A DNA stretch of 60,840 nt, from contig CAYFNZ010000002.1 in assembly GCA_964344625.1 (NCBI GenBank), forward strand, positions 1-60,840, written 5' to 3'. How positions within the stretch are numbered: position 1 is the stretch's first letter; each line of letters starts with the position of its first letter. A program made the position numbers and the translations under genes. The notes beneath the pieces are model-generated. The model was not told where the DNA came from. It worked only from the letters and a program-made list of their open reading frames with translations, and ran no database searches. Below are positions 39,832 to 50,370 of this stretch, one piece after another. The DNA comes from JAAYEL01 sp964344625 (lineage in GTDB: Bacteria > Bacillota > Clostridia > Tissierellales > Peptoniphilaceae).

Positions 39832-41100
39832 CTATTTCTCATAATTTGATAAGTATTCTTTATATTTTTTGATTTGATCCTTATTTAAATATACCTTAGC
39901 CTCTAGGCCTTCATCGGTATATTTTGGATTAAAGACCTGCAAGTCTTCCTTCATAAAAGAATCTATCTTATCATATGGGACTTTCACCTTATAAAAATCA
40001 TATCCCTCAAAAAGGATTGACTCTATTTTCTTAGCCAAACTAGCTATATCAACCTCTGACTTTGCGCTTATATATATTGTAGGCATTTTCTCAGGAAGAT
40101 ATGAAAAATCAGGATTCTTATCTATCTTATTAAAGCAGTACAAAATCTTTTTTTCACCCAGCTCCATATCTCCTAAAATCCTTTTGGTCGCATCTATTTG
40201 AAGCATGTAGTCAATATTTGAGGTGTCTACTACTATTATCAAGAGATCAGAAATCTCAATTTCTTCAAGACTCCCCTTAAAGGATTCCACTAATTTTGTT
40301 GGAAGGTCAGAAATAAAGCCTACAGTATCTGTTAAAATCACTTCTTTACCATTTTCTAAGACTATGGACCTAGCAGATACATCTAGGGTTGCAAATAGCA
40401 TGTCATCAGCATAAACTTCTTTATTAGTTTCTCTTCTTTCTTGTGAATAAAGACTGGTTAAGGAATTAAGGATAGTAGATTTTCCTGCATTAGAATAACC
40501 GATAAGTGAAACGATAGGGATATTTGCCTGTCTTCTCTTCTTAGACTTTAGCTTTCTCTTGTCTTCAGATTTTTTTAGGTGGGCTTTAATCCTTGATATA
40601 TCATTTTGAATTGTCCTTCTGTCGACCTCAAGCTTTTGTTCACCTGGTCCCCTGGTACCAATTCCAGCACCTTCTTTTGATAAGTGCTTCCTAAACCCCT
40701 TAAGTCTTGGTAGCCTATATTCAAGTTGAGCCAGTTGGACTTGTAATTTACCTTCCTTTGTCTTAGCTCTTCTGGCGAAGATATCTAAGACAAGTCCAGT
40801 CCTATCGATAATCTTCTTATCTATTTGGTCTTCAAGATTTTTTATTTGAGAACCTGTAAGTTCTTGGTTAAAAACTATGGTATCCGCCTCCAAGCTCGAG
40901 GCGTAATCCTTTATTTCTTTAACCTTGCCTGAACCAATGAAATATGAAGGGTTTATAGTGCTAGCATTTTGAATGACTACCCCTACTACTTCAGCTTGAC
41001 AGGCCCTTACTAGCTCTTTAAGTTCCTTTATCTTATTTTCGACTATAAGGTCCGATTCAGAAATATTTAAATAAACTAATATTACTCTCTCTTTTGTCAT
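39832..41100 (-). CDS. hflX: GTPase HflX
   Basis: This 422-residue ribosome-associated GTPase rescues stalled or heat-damaged ribosomes. The N-terminal HflX domain has DTIVFNQELTGSQIKNLE and the glycine-rich GAGIGTRGPGEQKLEVDRR. The G domain has G1 GYSNAGKSTIL, G3 DTVGFISDLP and G4 NKID. The C-terminal tail is the short Firmicutes type. It leads the five-gene operon down to lgt, with a TTAATA-17-TATAAT promoter and a GGAGGGACA site before the ATG. Confidence 0.95.
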   Translation of the reverse strand: MTKERVILVYLNISESDLIVENKIKELKELVRACQAEVVGVVIQNASTINPSYFIGSGKVKEIKDYASSLEADTIVFNQELTGSQIKNLEDQIDKKIIDRTGLVLDIFARRAKTKEGKLQVQLAQLEYRLPRLKGFRKHLSKEGAGIGTRGPGEQKLEVDRRTIQNDISRIKAHLKKSEDKRKLKSKKRRQANIPIVSLIGYSNAGKSTILNSLTSLYSQERRETNKEVYADDMLFATLDVSARSIVLENGKEVILTDTVGFISDLPTKLVESFKGSLEEIEISDLLIIVVDTSNIDYMLQIDATKRILGDMELGEKKILYCFNKIDKNPDFSYLPEKMPTIYISAKSEVDIASLAKKIESILFEGYDFYKVKVPYDKIDSFMKEDLQVFNPKYTDEGLEAKVYLNKDQIKKYKEYLSNYEK

Positions 41101-41127
41101 TGTCCCTCCGAAATCTTATACTTAATA

Positions 41128-41156
41128 ATTATATCACTAAAACCCTAGTTTATTAA
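41128..41156 (-). promoter_or_regulatory. hflX operon promoter
   Basis: On the minus strand TTAATA (41151-41156), 17 bases and TATAAT (41128-41133), with TGA just before the -10 (extended -10). Confidence 0.7.
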
Positions 41157-41193
41157 TAGTAGGTCCATACTTGACTAAAACATGGTATATTTG

Positions 41194-41236
41194 TGGTATA
41201 ATAGGCTTAATAATTTAAAAACTTATGTGTTATAAT
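41194..41236 (+). promoter_or_regulatory. Two tandem extended -10 promoters for the PBP1A gene
   Basis: TGGTATAAT (TATAAT at 41197-41202) and TGTTATAAT (TATAAT at 41231-41236) are both TGn-TATAAT elements. A TTGACT at 41171-41176 is 20 bases from the first, a longer spacer than usual. Confidence 0.6.
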
Positions 41237-41261
41237 ATATACATAAATTTAGGAGGAACTT

Positions 41262-44200
41262 ATGTTTTCGAAAATGTCAAAAGGCCTTCTGCAAATAATA
41301 GCACTGATACTCTTAGTGTTATTACTAATCATGATAGTAGTTGGTGGTATGCTAGGCATTTCTTTTGTTAAGATTGCAAAGAGCGCACCGAAAATCCAAC
41401 CTGAATCTATCATGCTTGACCTGGCGGAAAGCTCAAAAATATTAGATAAAGATGGAAATATAATCGAAGAAATTGCATCAGAAGAATACAGGGATATAGT
41501 AGAGTATGATAAAATCCCTAAATACCTTGTTGATGCTTTCATAAGCGTTGAAGATGAAAGATTCATAAAGCACAATGGTGTAGATATTCAAGGAGTCTTG
41601 ATTTCAGCTTTTGATAACTTGCGAGCTGGAGGAATCGTACGTGGTGGTTCTACCATTACTCAACAGCTAGTAAAAAATATCTATCTTAGTCCAGATGTTC
41701 AATGGGAAAGAAAAATTATTGAAATGTATCTAGCCCTAAAGGTAGACAATGAAATCCCAAAGGAAAAAATAATGGAAGCCTACCTAAACAGGGTTTACAT
41801 GGGACAACACGCCTATGGAGTACAAGCTGCTTCACAAATCTATTTTTCTAAGGACGTTAAGGACTTAAGCATTGCCGAAGCGGCAACACTTGCAGGCATT
41901 GTAAAATCACCTGGTAATTACTCCCTATTCGCATCATACTATCCTAATCAAGTACCAAAGGATGCAGTTGTTTTAGGAGATTTTTATGTTGCAGGTGAAA
42001 ATTTCAAGGCTGTCCTAAATGAAGGTGCCTTCGATAGAAAAAATTATGTTTTAGAAAAAATGAAAGAACTTGGTAAAATTACTGACCAGGAATATGAAAC
42101 TGCAAAGGCAGAAGATGTTTCTAAGGCAGTTAAGCCAGGCTCTAAAAAGCAAAAAGACTATTCAAACCATATAGCTAACTTAATAAGAGAAGATGCTATA
42201 GAAATTCTTATGAAAAAGAAGAATATTCCAAGGGAAGAAGCCTTTACCCTTCTATATACAGGAGGCTTAAGTATCAAGACTTCTATAGATTGGAATATGC
42301 AAAAGAAACTGGAAGATGCCTACGAAGATTTTCCTGAAACCATGTCGATTTACAACAACTATGGTAACAACCCTATCATGTCTAATCTAAACTATGATGA
42401 GGAAGGAAATATTCTTAATTCAAATAACAGAGTAGTATACTTCTACAAAGAAAATCTTCTAACCAAAGACAAGGACCTAATCATCCCTAAGAGAAATTAC
42501 AAGATAGATAAAAATGGAGACATAACCTTTAACACTGAAAGGATGACTTCAGATGGAAGTTCTATAGCTATAGCTAGGACCTATGACCTAGATGATAGAA
42601 AGAACCTAGTAAGCTTTAGGTCTGGTATGCTTCAAGTTCCAGAAGATGTTATAAAAGATGCTAAAGACTTTACTTTTACAATAACTGCTAATTTCTTTAA
42701 GGAAAATAAGGACTTTTATACTATCCAAGATAACGGAACCATGCTAATAAGCAGGGATTACTTTAATCCTGAAGAAAAAGGTACTTTACAACCTCAATCT
42801 GCAACAGTGATTATCGACCATAAGACTGGATATATAAAGGCTTTGGTTGGAGCTAGAGGAAATTCTCCTGATGATACTATAGACAGGGCTAATAGCTTTA
42901 CTAGGCCGCCAGCTTCTACTATGAAGCCGCTAGCAGTTTATGCACCTGCCCTAGAAAATGGATTCACCCTAGCAACAGCCTTGGATGATGTTCCTAAGAA
43001 AGATTCACAAACTAATACTATCTGGCCAAGAAATATTTATGATGGTTTTAAGGGAATAGTTACTTTAAGACAAGCTCTTAAAGACTCTATCAATACTACA
43101 GCTGTTTCGACCTTCAATAAAATTGGCATGGATACAAGTTTTGAATACTTAACAGGCTTTGGTTTAATCAATCCTGATGACCCAAGCAAGGATAACTTTA
43201 TTACTAAGAAAGAAAATCCGGATCAAAATGATGAAAACCCTGCTACAGCCCTTGGTGCTGTAACAAGAGGCTTTACTGTAAAAGAAATGGCTTCCGCTTA
43301 TTCAACACTTGCGAATGGCGGAGTTAGAAACGAGGCTAGCATTATCATTTCAATTGAAAGTAAAAAAGATGGAAAGATATATGACCAAGAAGCATCTCAA
43401 ACAAGAGTTTTATCTAAAGAAACCGCTTGGTTGATAACAGATGTTCTAAGGGATACCCTAGAATCTGACTACTACGGCAGAGGAAATAATCCTTATGGAA
43501 TACAAATGGCTGCAAAGACTGGTACCTCAAATGGCAACAAGGACTTTTGGGTAGCTGGTTACAATCCTTATTATACAGCTGTAACCTGGATGGGTTATGA
43601 CAACAATGCCTTGGGTATGGAAGGTTACTCAACCGACCTTTATACCTTCTATATGGACTATAACAAGAGAATCATGAAAGATCTCGATAAGGCGACTTTC
43701 AAAAAGCCAGAAACTATAGTTACTGCAGAAGTTGATGCTCAATCAGGTCTAAAGCCAAATCAATATACTAGCAAGGACCCAAGAGGAAATATGGTAATCA
43801 AAGAATACTTCGCGCCAAATACAGTGCCAAAAGAAGTTTCTAAGGCTCACATTATGCTTAAGGTTGATAAGAGAAACAACCTACTTGCAGCTTCATATAC
43901 TCCAAAAGGAGTTACAGTTGATAAGGTCTTTATTAAGAGAGAAGTTCCTTTCAATATTAACGACTTTAGGGGCGTTGATTTACCATCAGGCTGGAGTATG
44001 AATACTCTTTATCCTGCTGATTACAAGTATGAGGCTCCAACAGCTTACTCAGACTTGAAGTTTAAGGCTAGTGAAACAACTGAAAAATTCCCAGATGGAA
44101 GAATTGTAATTACAAAAACTGACATTTTAGGTACTACAACAATTACTACAAAATACCCAGATGGTTCAGAATTAATAATTACTAAGACTTTCGATGGTAA

Positions 44201-44457
44201 GGAAACTAAGACTGTTAAAGAAGCTCCTAAACCTCCAAAAGACGAGCCAGAAGAAAAACCTGGTGATNNNNNNNNNNNNNNNNNNNNNNNNNNNNNNNNN
44301 NNNNNNNNNNNNNNNNNNNNNNNNNNNNNNNNNNNNNNNNNNNNNNNNNNNNNNNNNNNNNNNNNNNGAAAAACCTGGTGATAAGGATAAACCGGAGGAT
44401 AAAAAGCCTAATAACAGTGAAAAACCAAATAATGAAACTAAACCAAGCACAAATTAA
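41262..44457 (+). CDS. Class A penicillin-binding protein (PBP1A-type), interrupted by an assembly gap
   Basis: This is a bifunctional peptidoglycan polymerase. TM at about 9-36. GT51 transglycosylase: catalytic Glu97 in VEDERF, GGSTITQQLVKN. Transpeptidase: SxxK Ser552-Lys555 in PPASTMKP, SxN Ser609-Asn611, KTGT 752-755. The tail has two PDG-containing blocks (KFPDGRIVITKTD; KYPDGSELIITKTFDG), then a Pro/Glu/Lys-rich stretch ending EKPGD at the N run (44268-44367). After the gap EKPGDKDKPEDKKPN continues in another frame to TAA 44457. The N run is 100 bases, not a multiple of 3, so its true size differs. The gene should be intact in the genome. AGGAGG precedes the ATG. Confidence 0.93.
44253..44382 (+). 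repeat. 15-base direct repeats flanking the gap
   Basis: GAAAAACCTGGTGAT (encoding EKPGD) occurs at 44253-44267 and again at 44368-44382, immediately on both sides of the N run. This points to a tandem array of EKPGD-like codons that the assembler could not resolve. Confidence 0.85.
44268..44367. other. Assembly gap of 100 N
   Basis: Exactly 100 N, the conventional size for a gap of unknown length, within the PBP1A tail. It starts on a codon boundary. Confidence 0.97.
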
Positions 44458-44468
44458 GTAAGTTTACT

Positions 44469-44509
44469 AAAAGGGCCCAATTCAGAATCACCTGTCTTGT
44501 GCCCTTTTT
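44469..44509 (+). terminator. Probable terminator between PBP1A gene and two-component system
   Basis: AAAAGGGC (44469-44476) pairs with GCCCTTTT (44501-44508) around a 24-base loop, followed by T. It lies just before the AAGGAG site of the next gene; read-through could make it an attenuator. Confidence 0.6.
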
Positions 44510-44521
44510 AAGGAGAAAAAT

Positions 44522-45217
44522 ATGGAAAAAATTCTAATTGTTGAAGATGAAGTTGGCATAGCCATAATGGAAAAAAACTACCTGGTAAAAAATGGCTTTG
44601 AGGTCGAGCTGGCTCACGATGGTGCAAAGGCCTTGGAACTACTTGAAAAAGAAGACTACTCCCTAGTTATATTAGATCTTATGATACCTAAAATAAGCGG
44701 AGAAGAAGTCTTGAAACAAATTAGGTCAACTTCTAACCTACCCGTAATTCTAGTTACTGCCAAGGTCAATGAAAAAGATGTCCTAAAGGGCTTTAGGTAT
44801 GGAGCTGACGACTACATCAAAAAACCCTTCTCAGGCTTAGAGCTTGTTGAAAGAGTTAAAGCCGTCTTAAGAAGAAGTGGAAATTTTACTTCCAATAGCC
44901 TTATTAAATCTAAAGATGGAAAAATTAGCTTTGACTTTGAAAATTATAGGCTCCTAAAAGATGGCATAGAATTATCCCTAACTAGGAACGAATTACTAAT
45001 AGTCCATACCCTATTTAGCAATCCTAATAAAACCTTTACTAGAAATGAAATTATAGAATTGTCATTTGGTTATGATTATGATGCCTTTGACAGGGCTATA
45101 GACACCCACATAAAAAATATTAGACAAAAGATAGAAGATGATCCTAAAAACCCAAAATATATTAAGACTGTTTATGGCCTAGGCTACAAGGCTGGTGAAA
45201 TTGATGAAATTAAGTAG
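44522..45217 (+). CDS. OmpR-family response regulator
   Basis: The protein has 231 residues. Receiver: VEDE, phosphoacceptor Asp52 in VILDLMIPK, Thr79, Lys101 in KKPF. The winged helix (about 135-228) has LTRNELLIVHTLF and ends KTVYGLGYKAG. AAGGAG precedes the ATG. It overlaps the sensor kinase gene and lies right after PBP1A, so a cell-wall stress role is possible but unproven. It is a different pair from that at 1858-3962. Confidence 0.94.
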   Translation: MEKILIVEDEVGIAIMEKNYLVKNGFEVELAHDGAKALELLEKEDYSLVILDLMIPKISGEEVLKQIRSTSNLPVILVTAKVNEKDVLKGFRYGADDYIKKPFSGLELVERVKAVLRRSGNFTSNSLIKSKDGKISFDFENYRLLKDGIELSLTRNELLIVHTLFSNPNKTFTRNEIIELSFGYDYDAFDRAIDTHIKNIRQKIEDDPKNPKYIKTVYGLGYKAGEIDEIK

Positions 45218-46535
45218 TAAGATTCTTTCATATTTTTCCATCGCCATAATCATAGTCTTGGTAATTACAGCCATCTTCACATCCCTTGCCTTTAGGTCTT
45301 CTCTAACTTCCTACCTTTCTGCAAGTGTAGAAGAGCAGTTTAGAAATAAGGCCGAAGAAATCAGCTCCCTTTACAGCTATAGCCAGGGGCTTGATTCCTT
45401 CCAACTTTCCCAATATGCCAAGAAGCAAAATATTAATATAAGAATATTTAACAGGGACGGAGCCCTTTTGGCTGAATTTTATGGAATAAAAGAAGACCAA
45501 CAAAGCGATAAAAAGCTTCTAAAAAAAGACTTTAACCTAGAAGATACTTATGGAAACCCTCTAGGAGTCATGGAACTATCCTATTTAGAGAACTTCTATC
45601 TCTACAATAATTCTATAAATATCTTCTATAAGACCCTGAGCAGGTATTATGGGGTAATTATCGTAATAGCCATTCTTCTAGGCCTATTGATGATGTCCTA
45701 TTTTACCAATAAGCTGGTAAGACCTATAAAAAACATAAATGAGGTTACAAAAACAATAAGAAATGGCGATTATACAAGTATCAAGGAAAAATACAATGTC
45801 TACGAGATCGATGAACTTGCAGACAACTTAAATTTCCTATCTGATAGCCTAAGTAAGCAGGAAAATCGAAGACTTAGCTATGCCCAAGATATTGCTCATG
45901 AACTAAGAACTCCCCTAACGAATCTCTTGCTCCACCTTGAAGGAATTAGGGATGAGATAATTGATGCAAACCCCCAAACTATCAATATGCTTATAGGTGA
46001 GGTAAATAGACTCAACCACATGGTTGACAACCTCCACTTAAGCTTTAATAAGTTAGAGGAACCTGGGGACTTAAAGCTTGAAAACACTCAGCTTTCAGCC
46101 CTACTTAAACCAGTTGTCGATTCATTTAAGCCAAAGCTTGACGAAAAAAATATTGAGCTTATCGAAGAATTCGATGATTCAGCCTATGCCCTAATAGATA
46201 GGGACAAGTTCACCCAAGTTATTAACAACTTGATATCAAACTCAATTAAAGCTGTAGATGAAGATGGAAAGATTCAAGTAATTATTTCCAACTATCCCAA
46301 TAAGGTCGTAATTGTAGTCAAAGACAATGGTATTGGAATTGCAAAAAAAGACCTTGACCATATTTTTGAAAGATTCTATAGGGTTGATTCAGACAGAAAT
46401 AGGCAAACAGGCGGCTCAGGCCTTGGACTTGCCATTTCAAAAAACTATATTGAATTAATGGGTGGTAAAATTATAGCAAATTCAACAGAAAAAAAAGGCT
46501 CAGAATTTATCATAAGCCTTAATAAAAATGCCTAG
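45204..46535 (+). CDS. Sensor histidine kinase (HAMP, HisKA, HATPase)
   Basis: This 443-residue membrane kinase has TM1 at about 8-30, an extracellular region of about 115 residues, TM2 at about 148-168, HAMP, then HisKA with the phosphoacceptor in IAHELRTPLTNL (His232). The ATPase domain has N box NNLISNSIKAV, G1 DNGIGIAKKD and GGSGLGLAIS. I choose ATG 45204 over a GTG three codons upstream. It overlaps the response regulator by 14 bases, so they are coupled. The architecture resembles BaeS/CpxA-type kinases; the signal is unknown. Confidence 0.93.
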   Translation: MKLSSKILSYFSIAIIIVLVITAIFTSLAFRSSLTSYLSASVEEQFRNKAEEISSLYSYSQGLDSFQLSQYAKKQNINIRIFNRDGALLAEFYGIKEDQQSDKKLLKKDFNLEDTYGNPLGVMELSYLENFYLYNNSINIFYKTLSRYYGVIIVIAILLGLLMMSYFTNKLVRPIKNINEVTKTIRNGDYTSIKEKYNVYEIDELADNLNFLSDSLSKQENRRLSYAQDIAHELRTPLTNLLLHLEGIRDEIIDANPQTINMLIGEVNRLNHMVDNLHLSFNKLEEPGDLKLENTQLSALLKPVVDSFKPKLDEKNIELIEEFDDSAYALIDRDKFTQVINNLISNSIKAVDEDGKIQVIISNYPNKVVIVVKDNGIGIAKKDLDHIFERFYRVDSDRNRQTGGSGLGLAISKNYIELMGGKIIANSTEKKGSEFIISLNKNA

Positions 46536-46543
46536 ATAAATTC

Positions 46544-47884
46544 TCAACCTAGATTGTGATACTTCCTATTTAGAATATATGCCGAAATGCTTCCTTTTAG
46601 GATGCTTGAAATTGTAACAGATATCCAAACTCCATAAAAATCAAAATATCTCATCAAAAATAATGCCATTGGAATCCTAATTAAGTTAAAGGTAATGGAT
46701 ATTTTTGATGGGATTTTTGTTAATCCAAGTCCGTGGAAAACTCCTGAAGCCCCATTTTCAATTGACATGAAAAATTGACTTGATCCAAGAATCAACAAGA
46801 ATACTGCCCCAATAGCAATGGCTTCTTCATTCCCTGGTAGGAAAATCTTGAATAAATGAAACCTAAACCCTATTAGGATGCTCGTTGATATCAAGCCGAT
46901 TGTACCTACAACCATCATGGATTTTCTAATAATTTCTTTAAGTCTGGACATGTTCTTAGCCCCGTAGTTTTGACCTACAAAAGCAATAATCCCCGCCTGA
47001 AAACCTTCAGTAGTCATCCAAGTAATAGACTCAATATTAGTCCCAATCGTATAAACGGCCATTGGGGTCTTTCCATAAGAGCCCACAAACTTATTAAGAA
47101 ATAGGGCGATTGAGGCCATGATGGCATTTTGAAGGCCTGCTGGAGCCCCCATCTTAGCTATTTCTGAAATTGAGTGCTTATTTATCTTACCATTTTTCAT
47201 AGCCACTAAGATTTCGCTATTATGCTTTTTTGTATCCGCTATAAAAATTAATAATACGACAAGCTGTGAAAAAGAAGTTGCTATAGCAGCCCCAAAAACT
47301 CCAAGTCTTGGAAAAGGACCTAGGCCAAATATTAAAACAGGGTCAAGGATAATATTTGTAATTAATCCCATTGAGTTAATCTTAAAGGGGCTAAAGCTAT
47401 TTCCTAAGCTATTATATAGGGTTGAAATTTGTTGGCTTAAGAACTGAAAAATTAAACCTATAGATATAACCCTTAGATAATTGGCCCCCAATTGAGTAAC
47501 TTCCCTATCAAGGCCAAAAAATCCTATGATATAGTTAGCAAAAATCATAACGGTTACCATTAAGATTATGGAAAAAGAAAATACCAAGGCCAAGGAATTC
47601 TTTATAGCATCATCCAACTTCTTTTGATTTTTAGCCCCAAAATATTGGGATGTAAAGACATTGCCCCCTACCCTAGAGACAGCTACAAAGGAAGATGATA
47701 GCCAAACTATGATTCCACTTGCTCCAACTGCTGCAACCTCACTTGTACCAAGTTTGCCCAGCCAGATGATATCTACGAAGTTATAGGTCATTTGGACGAA
47801 GGCTGTAGCCATTAAGGGCGCTGCAAGAATTATTAACTTTTTAAGTATATCTCCTTCTAAAAGATCTACCCTCCTAGTCTGCAT
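46544..47884 (-). CDS. MATE-family efflux transporter
   Basis: This multidrug/sodium antiporter-type transporter has 446 residues and about 12 TM segments. The N-terminus is VDLLEGDILKKLIILAAPLM, then MTYNFVDIIWLGKLGTSEVA. The mid-protein repeat has TIGTNIESITWMTTEGFQAG and FVGQNYGAKNM. The start is taken as ATG 47884 because the preceding codons (to 47911) lie in the dus gene and the family normally begins here; the ribosome-binding site is weak. It is the last gene of the rqcP-MATE run. A decayed second MATE gene is at 57874-58255. Confidence 0.9.
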   Translation of the reverse strand: MQTRRVDLLEGDILKKLIILAAPLMATAFVQMTYNFVDIIWLGKLGTSEVAAVGASGIIVWLSSSFVAVSRVGGNVFTSQYFGAKNQKKLDDAIKNSLALVFSFSIILMVTVMIFANYIIGFFGLDREVTQLGANYLRVISIGLIFQFLSQQISTLYNSLGNSFSPFKINSMGLITNIILDPVLIFGLGPFPRLGVFGAAIATSFSQLVVLLIFIADTKKHNSEILVAMKNGKINKHSISEIAKMGAPAGLQNAIMASIALFLNKFVGSYGKTPMAVYTIGTNIESITWMTTEGFQAGIIAFVGQNYGAKNMSRLKEIIRKSMMVVGTIGLISTSILIGFRFHLFKIFLPGNEEAIAIGAVFLLILGSSQFFMSIENGASGVFHGLGLTKIPSKISITFNLIRIPMALFLMRYFDFYGVWISVTISSILKGSISAYILNRKYHNLG

Positions 47885-48842
47885 GATTATTAACATCCTT
47901 TCTAAAATCATCTAAAAGCTTAAATACTTCATCTATATTTTTAGTCAAATTAACTTCATTTTTTAATTGATTAGACCCTCTTAGGCCCTTAAGATACCAG
48001 GCGATATGCTTTCTCATCTCATTAACAGCTATTCTTTCACCCTTGAAGGCCACTAACCTATTATAATGTTTTAAAATCGTATCTACTATTACATTTATAT
48101 CTGGCTTTTCATATGAGCCAAACTCGATTAAATCTTTTATTTCTTTAAAGATAAAGGGATTACCCATGGCTCCCCTAGCTATGGCTACTGAAGAAACTCC
48201 TGTATATTCCATCATTTCTAGGGCATCTTCTGGAGTAAATATGTCTCCATTTCCAACCACTTCAATATCAAGGTAGTCATTTAAGTTTTTTATAGCATCC
48301 CAGTCAGCCTTGCCAGAATACATCTGTTCTGTCGTCCTTCCATGAAGGGTTACGTGAGAACAGCCTAGGTCCTGACAGATTTTACCAATTTCTAAATAGT
48401 TTTTCGACTGGTCATCAAACCCCAGCCTAAACTTAGCACTTACTGGAAGATTAGTATTTTCCCTTATTGAAAAAATTATCCTTTTTACCAGGTCAGGATT
48501 CTTCATCAGGGCTGAACCTTCCCCATTTTTTATTATCTTTTTAGCAGGACACCCCATATTTATATCGATAGATTTGATATAAGGTCTTGTTTGGCTTATA
48601 AGCTTTGACATCTCTCCCATTATTTTTGGGTCTGAACCGAAAATTTGTACGCCTAAATTTTCTTCACCTGGGAAATTCGCTAGTAATTCCTCAGTTGTCT
48701 TATCAGAATAAAAGAGCCCCTTAGCTGAAACCATCTCTGTATAGGCATAGTCCATAGAGTATTCATTGCAAATACTTCTAAAGGCCCTGTCTGTGACTCC
48801 GGCTAGAGGACTCAATATCAATTTCGTCTTATTTTCTTTCAT
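47874..48842 (-). CDS. dus: tRNA-dihydrouridine synthase (Dus family)
   Basis: This 322-residue flavoenzyme reduces uridines in tRNA. The TIM barrel opens with LSPLAGVTDRAFRSICNEYS; the catalytic Cys is in DINMGCPAKKI; RLGFDDQSKN, LHGRTTEQMYSGKADW and GNGDIFTPEDALEM (FMN phosphate loop) follow; the C-terminal helical domain has RKHIAWYLKGLRGS. The type resembles Firmicutes DusB near coaX. Its start is inside the coaX end (14-base overlap). Confidence 0.94.
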   Translation of the reverse strand: MKENKTKLILSPLAGVTDRAFRSICNEYSMDYAYTEMVSAKGLFYSDKTTEELLANFPGEENLGVQIFGSDPKIMGEMSKLISQTRPYIKSIDINMGCPAKKIIKNGEGSALMKNPDLVKRIIFSIRENTNLPVSAKFRLGFDDQSKNYLEIGKICQDLGCSHVTLHGRTTEQMYSGKADWDAIKNLNDYLDIEVVGNGDIFTPEDALEMMEYTGVSSVAIARGAMGNPFIFKEIKDLIEFGSYEKPDINVIVDTILKHYNRLVAFKGERIAVNEMRKHIAWYLKGLRGSNQLKNEVNLTKNIDEVFKLLDDFRKDVNNHAD

Positions 48843-49623
48843 TACGCTCTTTAATAGTCTTTTCGTAAATCATTTTCATACCTTGAAGGGTTATATCATA
48901 ATCATAATCTTCAATGTATTTTGATTTAGATGCAATAAGCTTAGCGTACCCGCCTGTTGCAATAATCTTTACTTCACTTTTATCAAGTTTCATCTCGGCT
49001 AAGATGTTTTCTATAACATTATCTACAAGACCTATAAAACCATAAACTACACCTGATTGGATAGCTTCAACTGTATTTTTCCCAATAACAGTTTTTGGCT
49101 CTTCAAGTTCAACCTTTGGTAGTTTGGAAGTTCTTGAGAAAAGCGCTTCAGATGAAATTCCGATACCAGGAGAAATTGCTCCCCCCAAATATTCGCCATC
49201 CTTGTTAATTACATCAAAAGAAATGGCTGTTCCAATATCTATTATTATGCATGGTCCACCGTATCTTTGGTAAGCAGCTACTGCATTTACTATCCTATCT
49301 GCACCGACTTCTTTCGGATTATCGTATTTAATTTTCATGCCAGTCTTTGTACCTTCGCCAATAACCATTGGTTCCTTGCCCAGATATCTGGCACACATTG
49401 TCTTTAATGTATGTTGTATACTAGGTACAACTGAAGCTAAGACTACATCAGTTATATCTTCTACATCCACCCCATAATGCCTAAGGATAGAATCCACTTG
49501 AAGGCCATATTCATCAGATGTCCTAGCTACCTTAGTTCCTAGTCTCCATGAGAACTTAAACTCATCACCTTCATATATTCCCATTACAATATTGGTATTA
49601 CCCACGTCAATTAATAATAACAT
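48829..49623 (-). CDS. coaX: Type III pantothenate kinase
   Basis: It phosphorylates pantothenate, the first step to CoA. Of 264 residues, LLIDVGNTNIVMGIYEGDEF is the ASKHA phosphate-binding start; GADRIVNAVAAYQRYGGPCI, IDIGTAISFDVI and GGAISPGIGIS are the CoaX motifs. AGAGG lies 5 bases before the ATG. It directly follows a PanT-like transporter gene (8 bases), which together suggests a pantothenate uptake and activation unit. Confidence 0.96.
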   Translation of the reverse strand: MLLLIDVGNTNIVMGIYEGDEFKFSWRLGTKVARTSDEYGLQVDSILRHYGVDVEDITDVVLASVVPSIQHTLKTMCARYLGKEPMVIGEGTKTGMKIKYDNPKEVGADRIVNAVAAYQRYGGPCIIIDIGTAISFDVINKDGEYLGGAISPGIGISSEALFSRTSKLPKVELEEPKTVIGKNTVEAIQSGVVYGFIGLVDNVIENILAEMKLDKSEVKIIATGGYAKLIASKSKYIEDYDYDITLQGMKMIYEKTIKERNERK

Positions 49624-49631
49624 TTTAACCT

Positions 49632-50276
49632 CTATACACTTCTGCCTTTCTTAAATGCCTTAATTAGGGCAAATGCTATTGGAGTTGAAATAATTACGGC
49701 CAAGGCCATTTCTCCTATACCATTTGTTACCGCTGTAGTAGCGATTAGTTTTAAAGCATTTGTGTTAGCTACGAAAGTTTCTCCAGCTGCCTGCGCCTTA
49801 GATTGGCCAACAATATTTACAGTTTCCATATACCTTTGAGCATATATCACATATACCAAGCCAAGAACAAAAAATGTATTTGTTATTGACCCAATTGCTG
49901 ATGATATACCAATTGAAAGTTTTTTAACACCCTTTTTAGTTTTTAGGGCTTGGTATACCCAGCCAGTAAATAAGCCGATTAGTATTCTTGGAAGTATAGC
50001 TATAATTGGATTCATAAACATGAATGAAAATGGTGTAGGCGTTGTAAATGCCCTTACCATGGAAACAAGTCCAAACATAAATCCAAGTATTCCACCTACA
50101 ACTGGTCCCTCAACTATGGCAAGTATAATTACAGGAATATGCAAGGTAGTGCCTTGAATTGGCCCTATTTGCAAAAATCCTAGCCATGGGGTCAAGGACA
50201 TAATAATAATTATAGCCGTGAAAATCCCGATTAGTGCTAACCTTCTAGTTTGTAGTAAATTCTTATCTTTATTCAT
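49632..50276 (-). CDS. ECF transporter S component, probably pantothenate (PanT-like)
   Basis: This 214-residue membrane protein has about six TM segments. TTLHIPVIILAIVEGPVVGG followed by GFMFGLVSMVRAF resembles the PanT-type S component, and it sits directly upstream of coaX. S components bind the vitamin; the shared EcfA/EcfT module is not in this window and must be encoded elsewhere. ATG 50276 has CGGAGG 4 bases upstream; the frame is open further to 50339 but without a start signal. Pantothenate specificity is inferred from neighbours and motif. Confidence 0.82.
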   Translation of the reverse strand: MNKDKNLLQTRRLALIGIFTAIIIIMSLTPWLGFLQIGPIQGTTLHIPVIILAIVEGPVVGGILGFMFGLVSMVRAFTTPTPFSFMFMNPIIAILPRILIGLFTGWVYQALKTKKGVKKLSIGISSAIGSITNTFFVLGLVYVIYAQRYMETVNIVGQSKAQAAGETFVANTNALKLIATTAVTNGIGEMALAVIISTPIAFALIKAFKKGRSV

Positions 50277-50370
50277 TTTACCTCCGATCCAGTTCATAAA
50301 GATACCGGTCACAACACATATGGTCTTACAATTTCTCACTTATATGCAATATAAATATATATTATTTTTA

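Noticed and set aside
41262..44381. A PBP1A coding region ending at 44381, directly after the N run
   Set aside because: That stop arises only because 100 N shift the frame. The repeat EKPGD resumes in another frame and continues to a normal stop at 44457.
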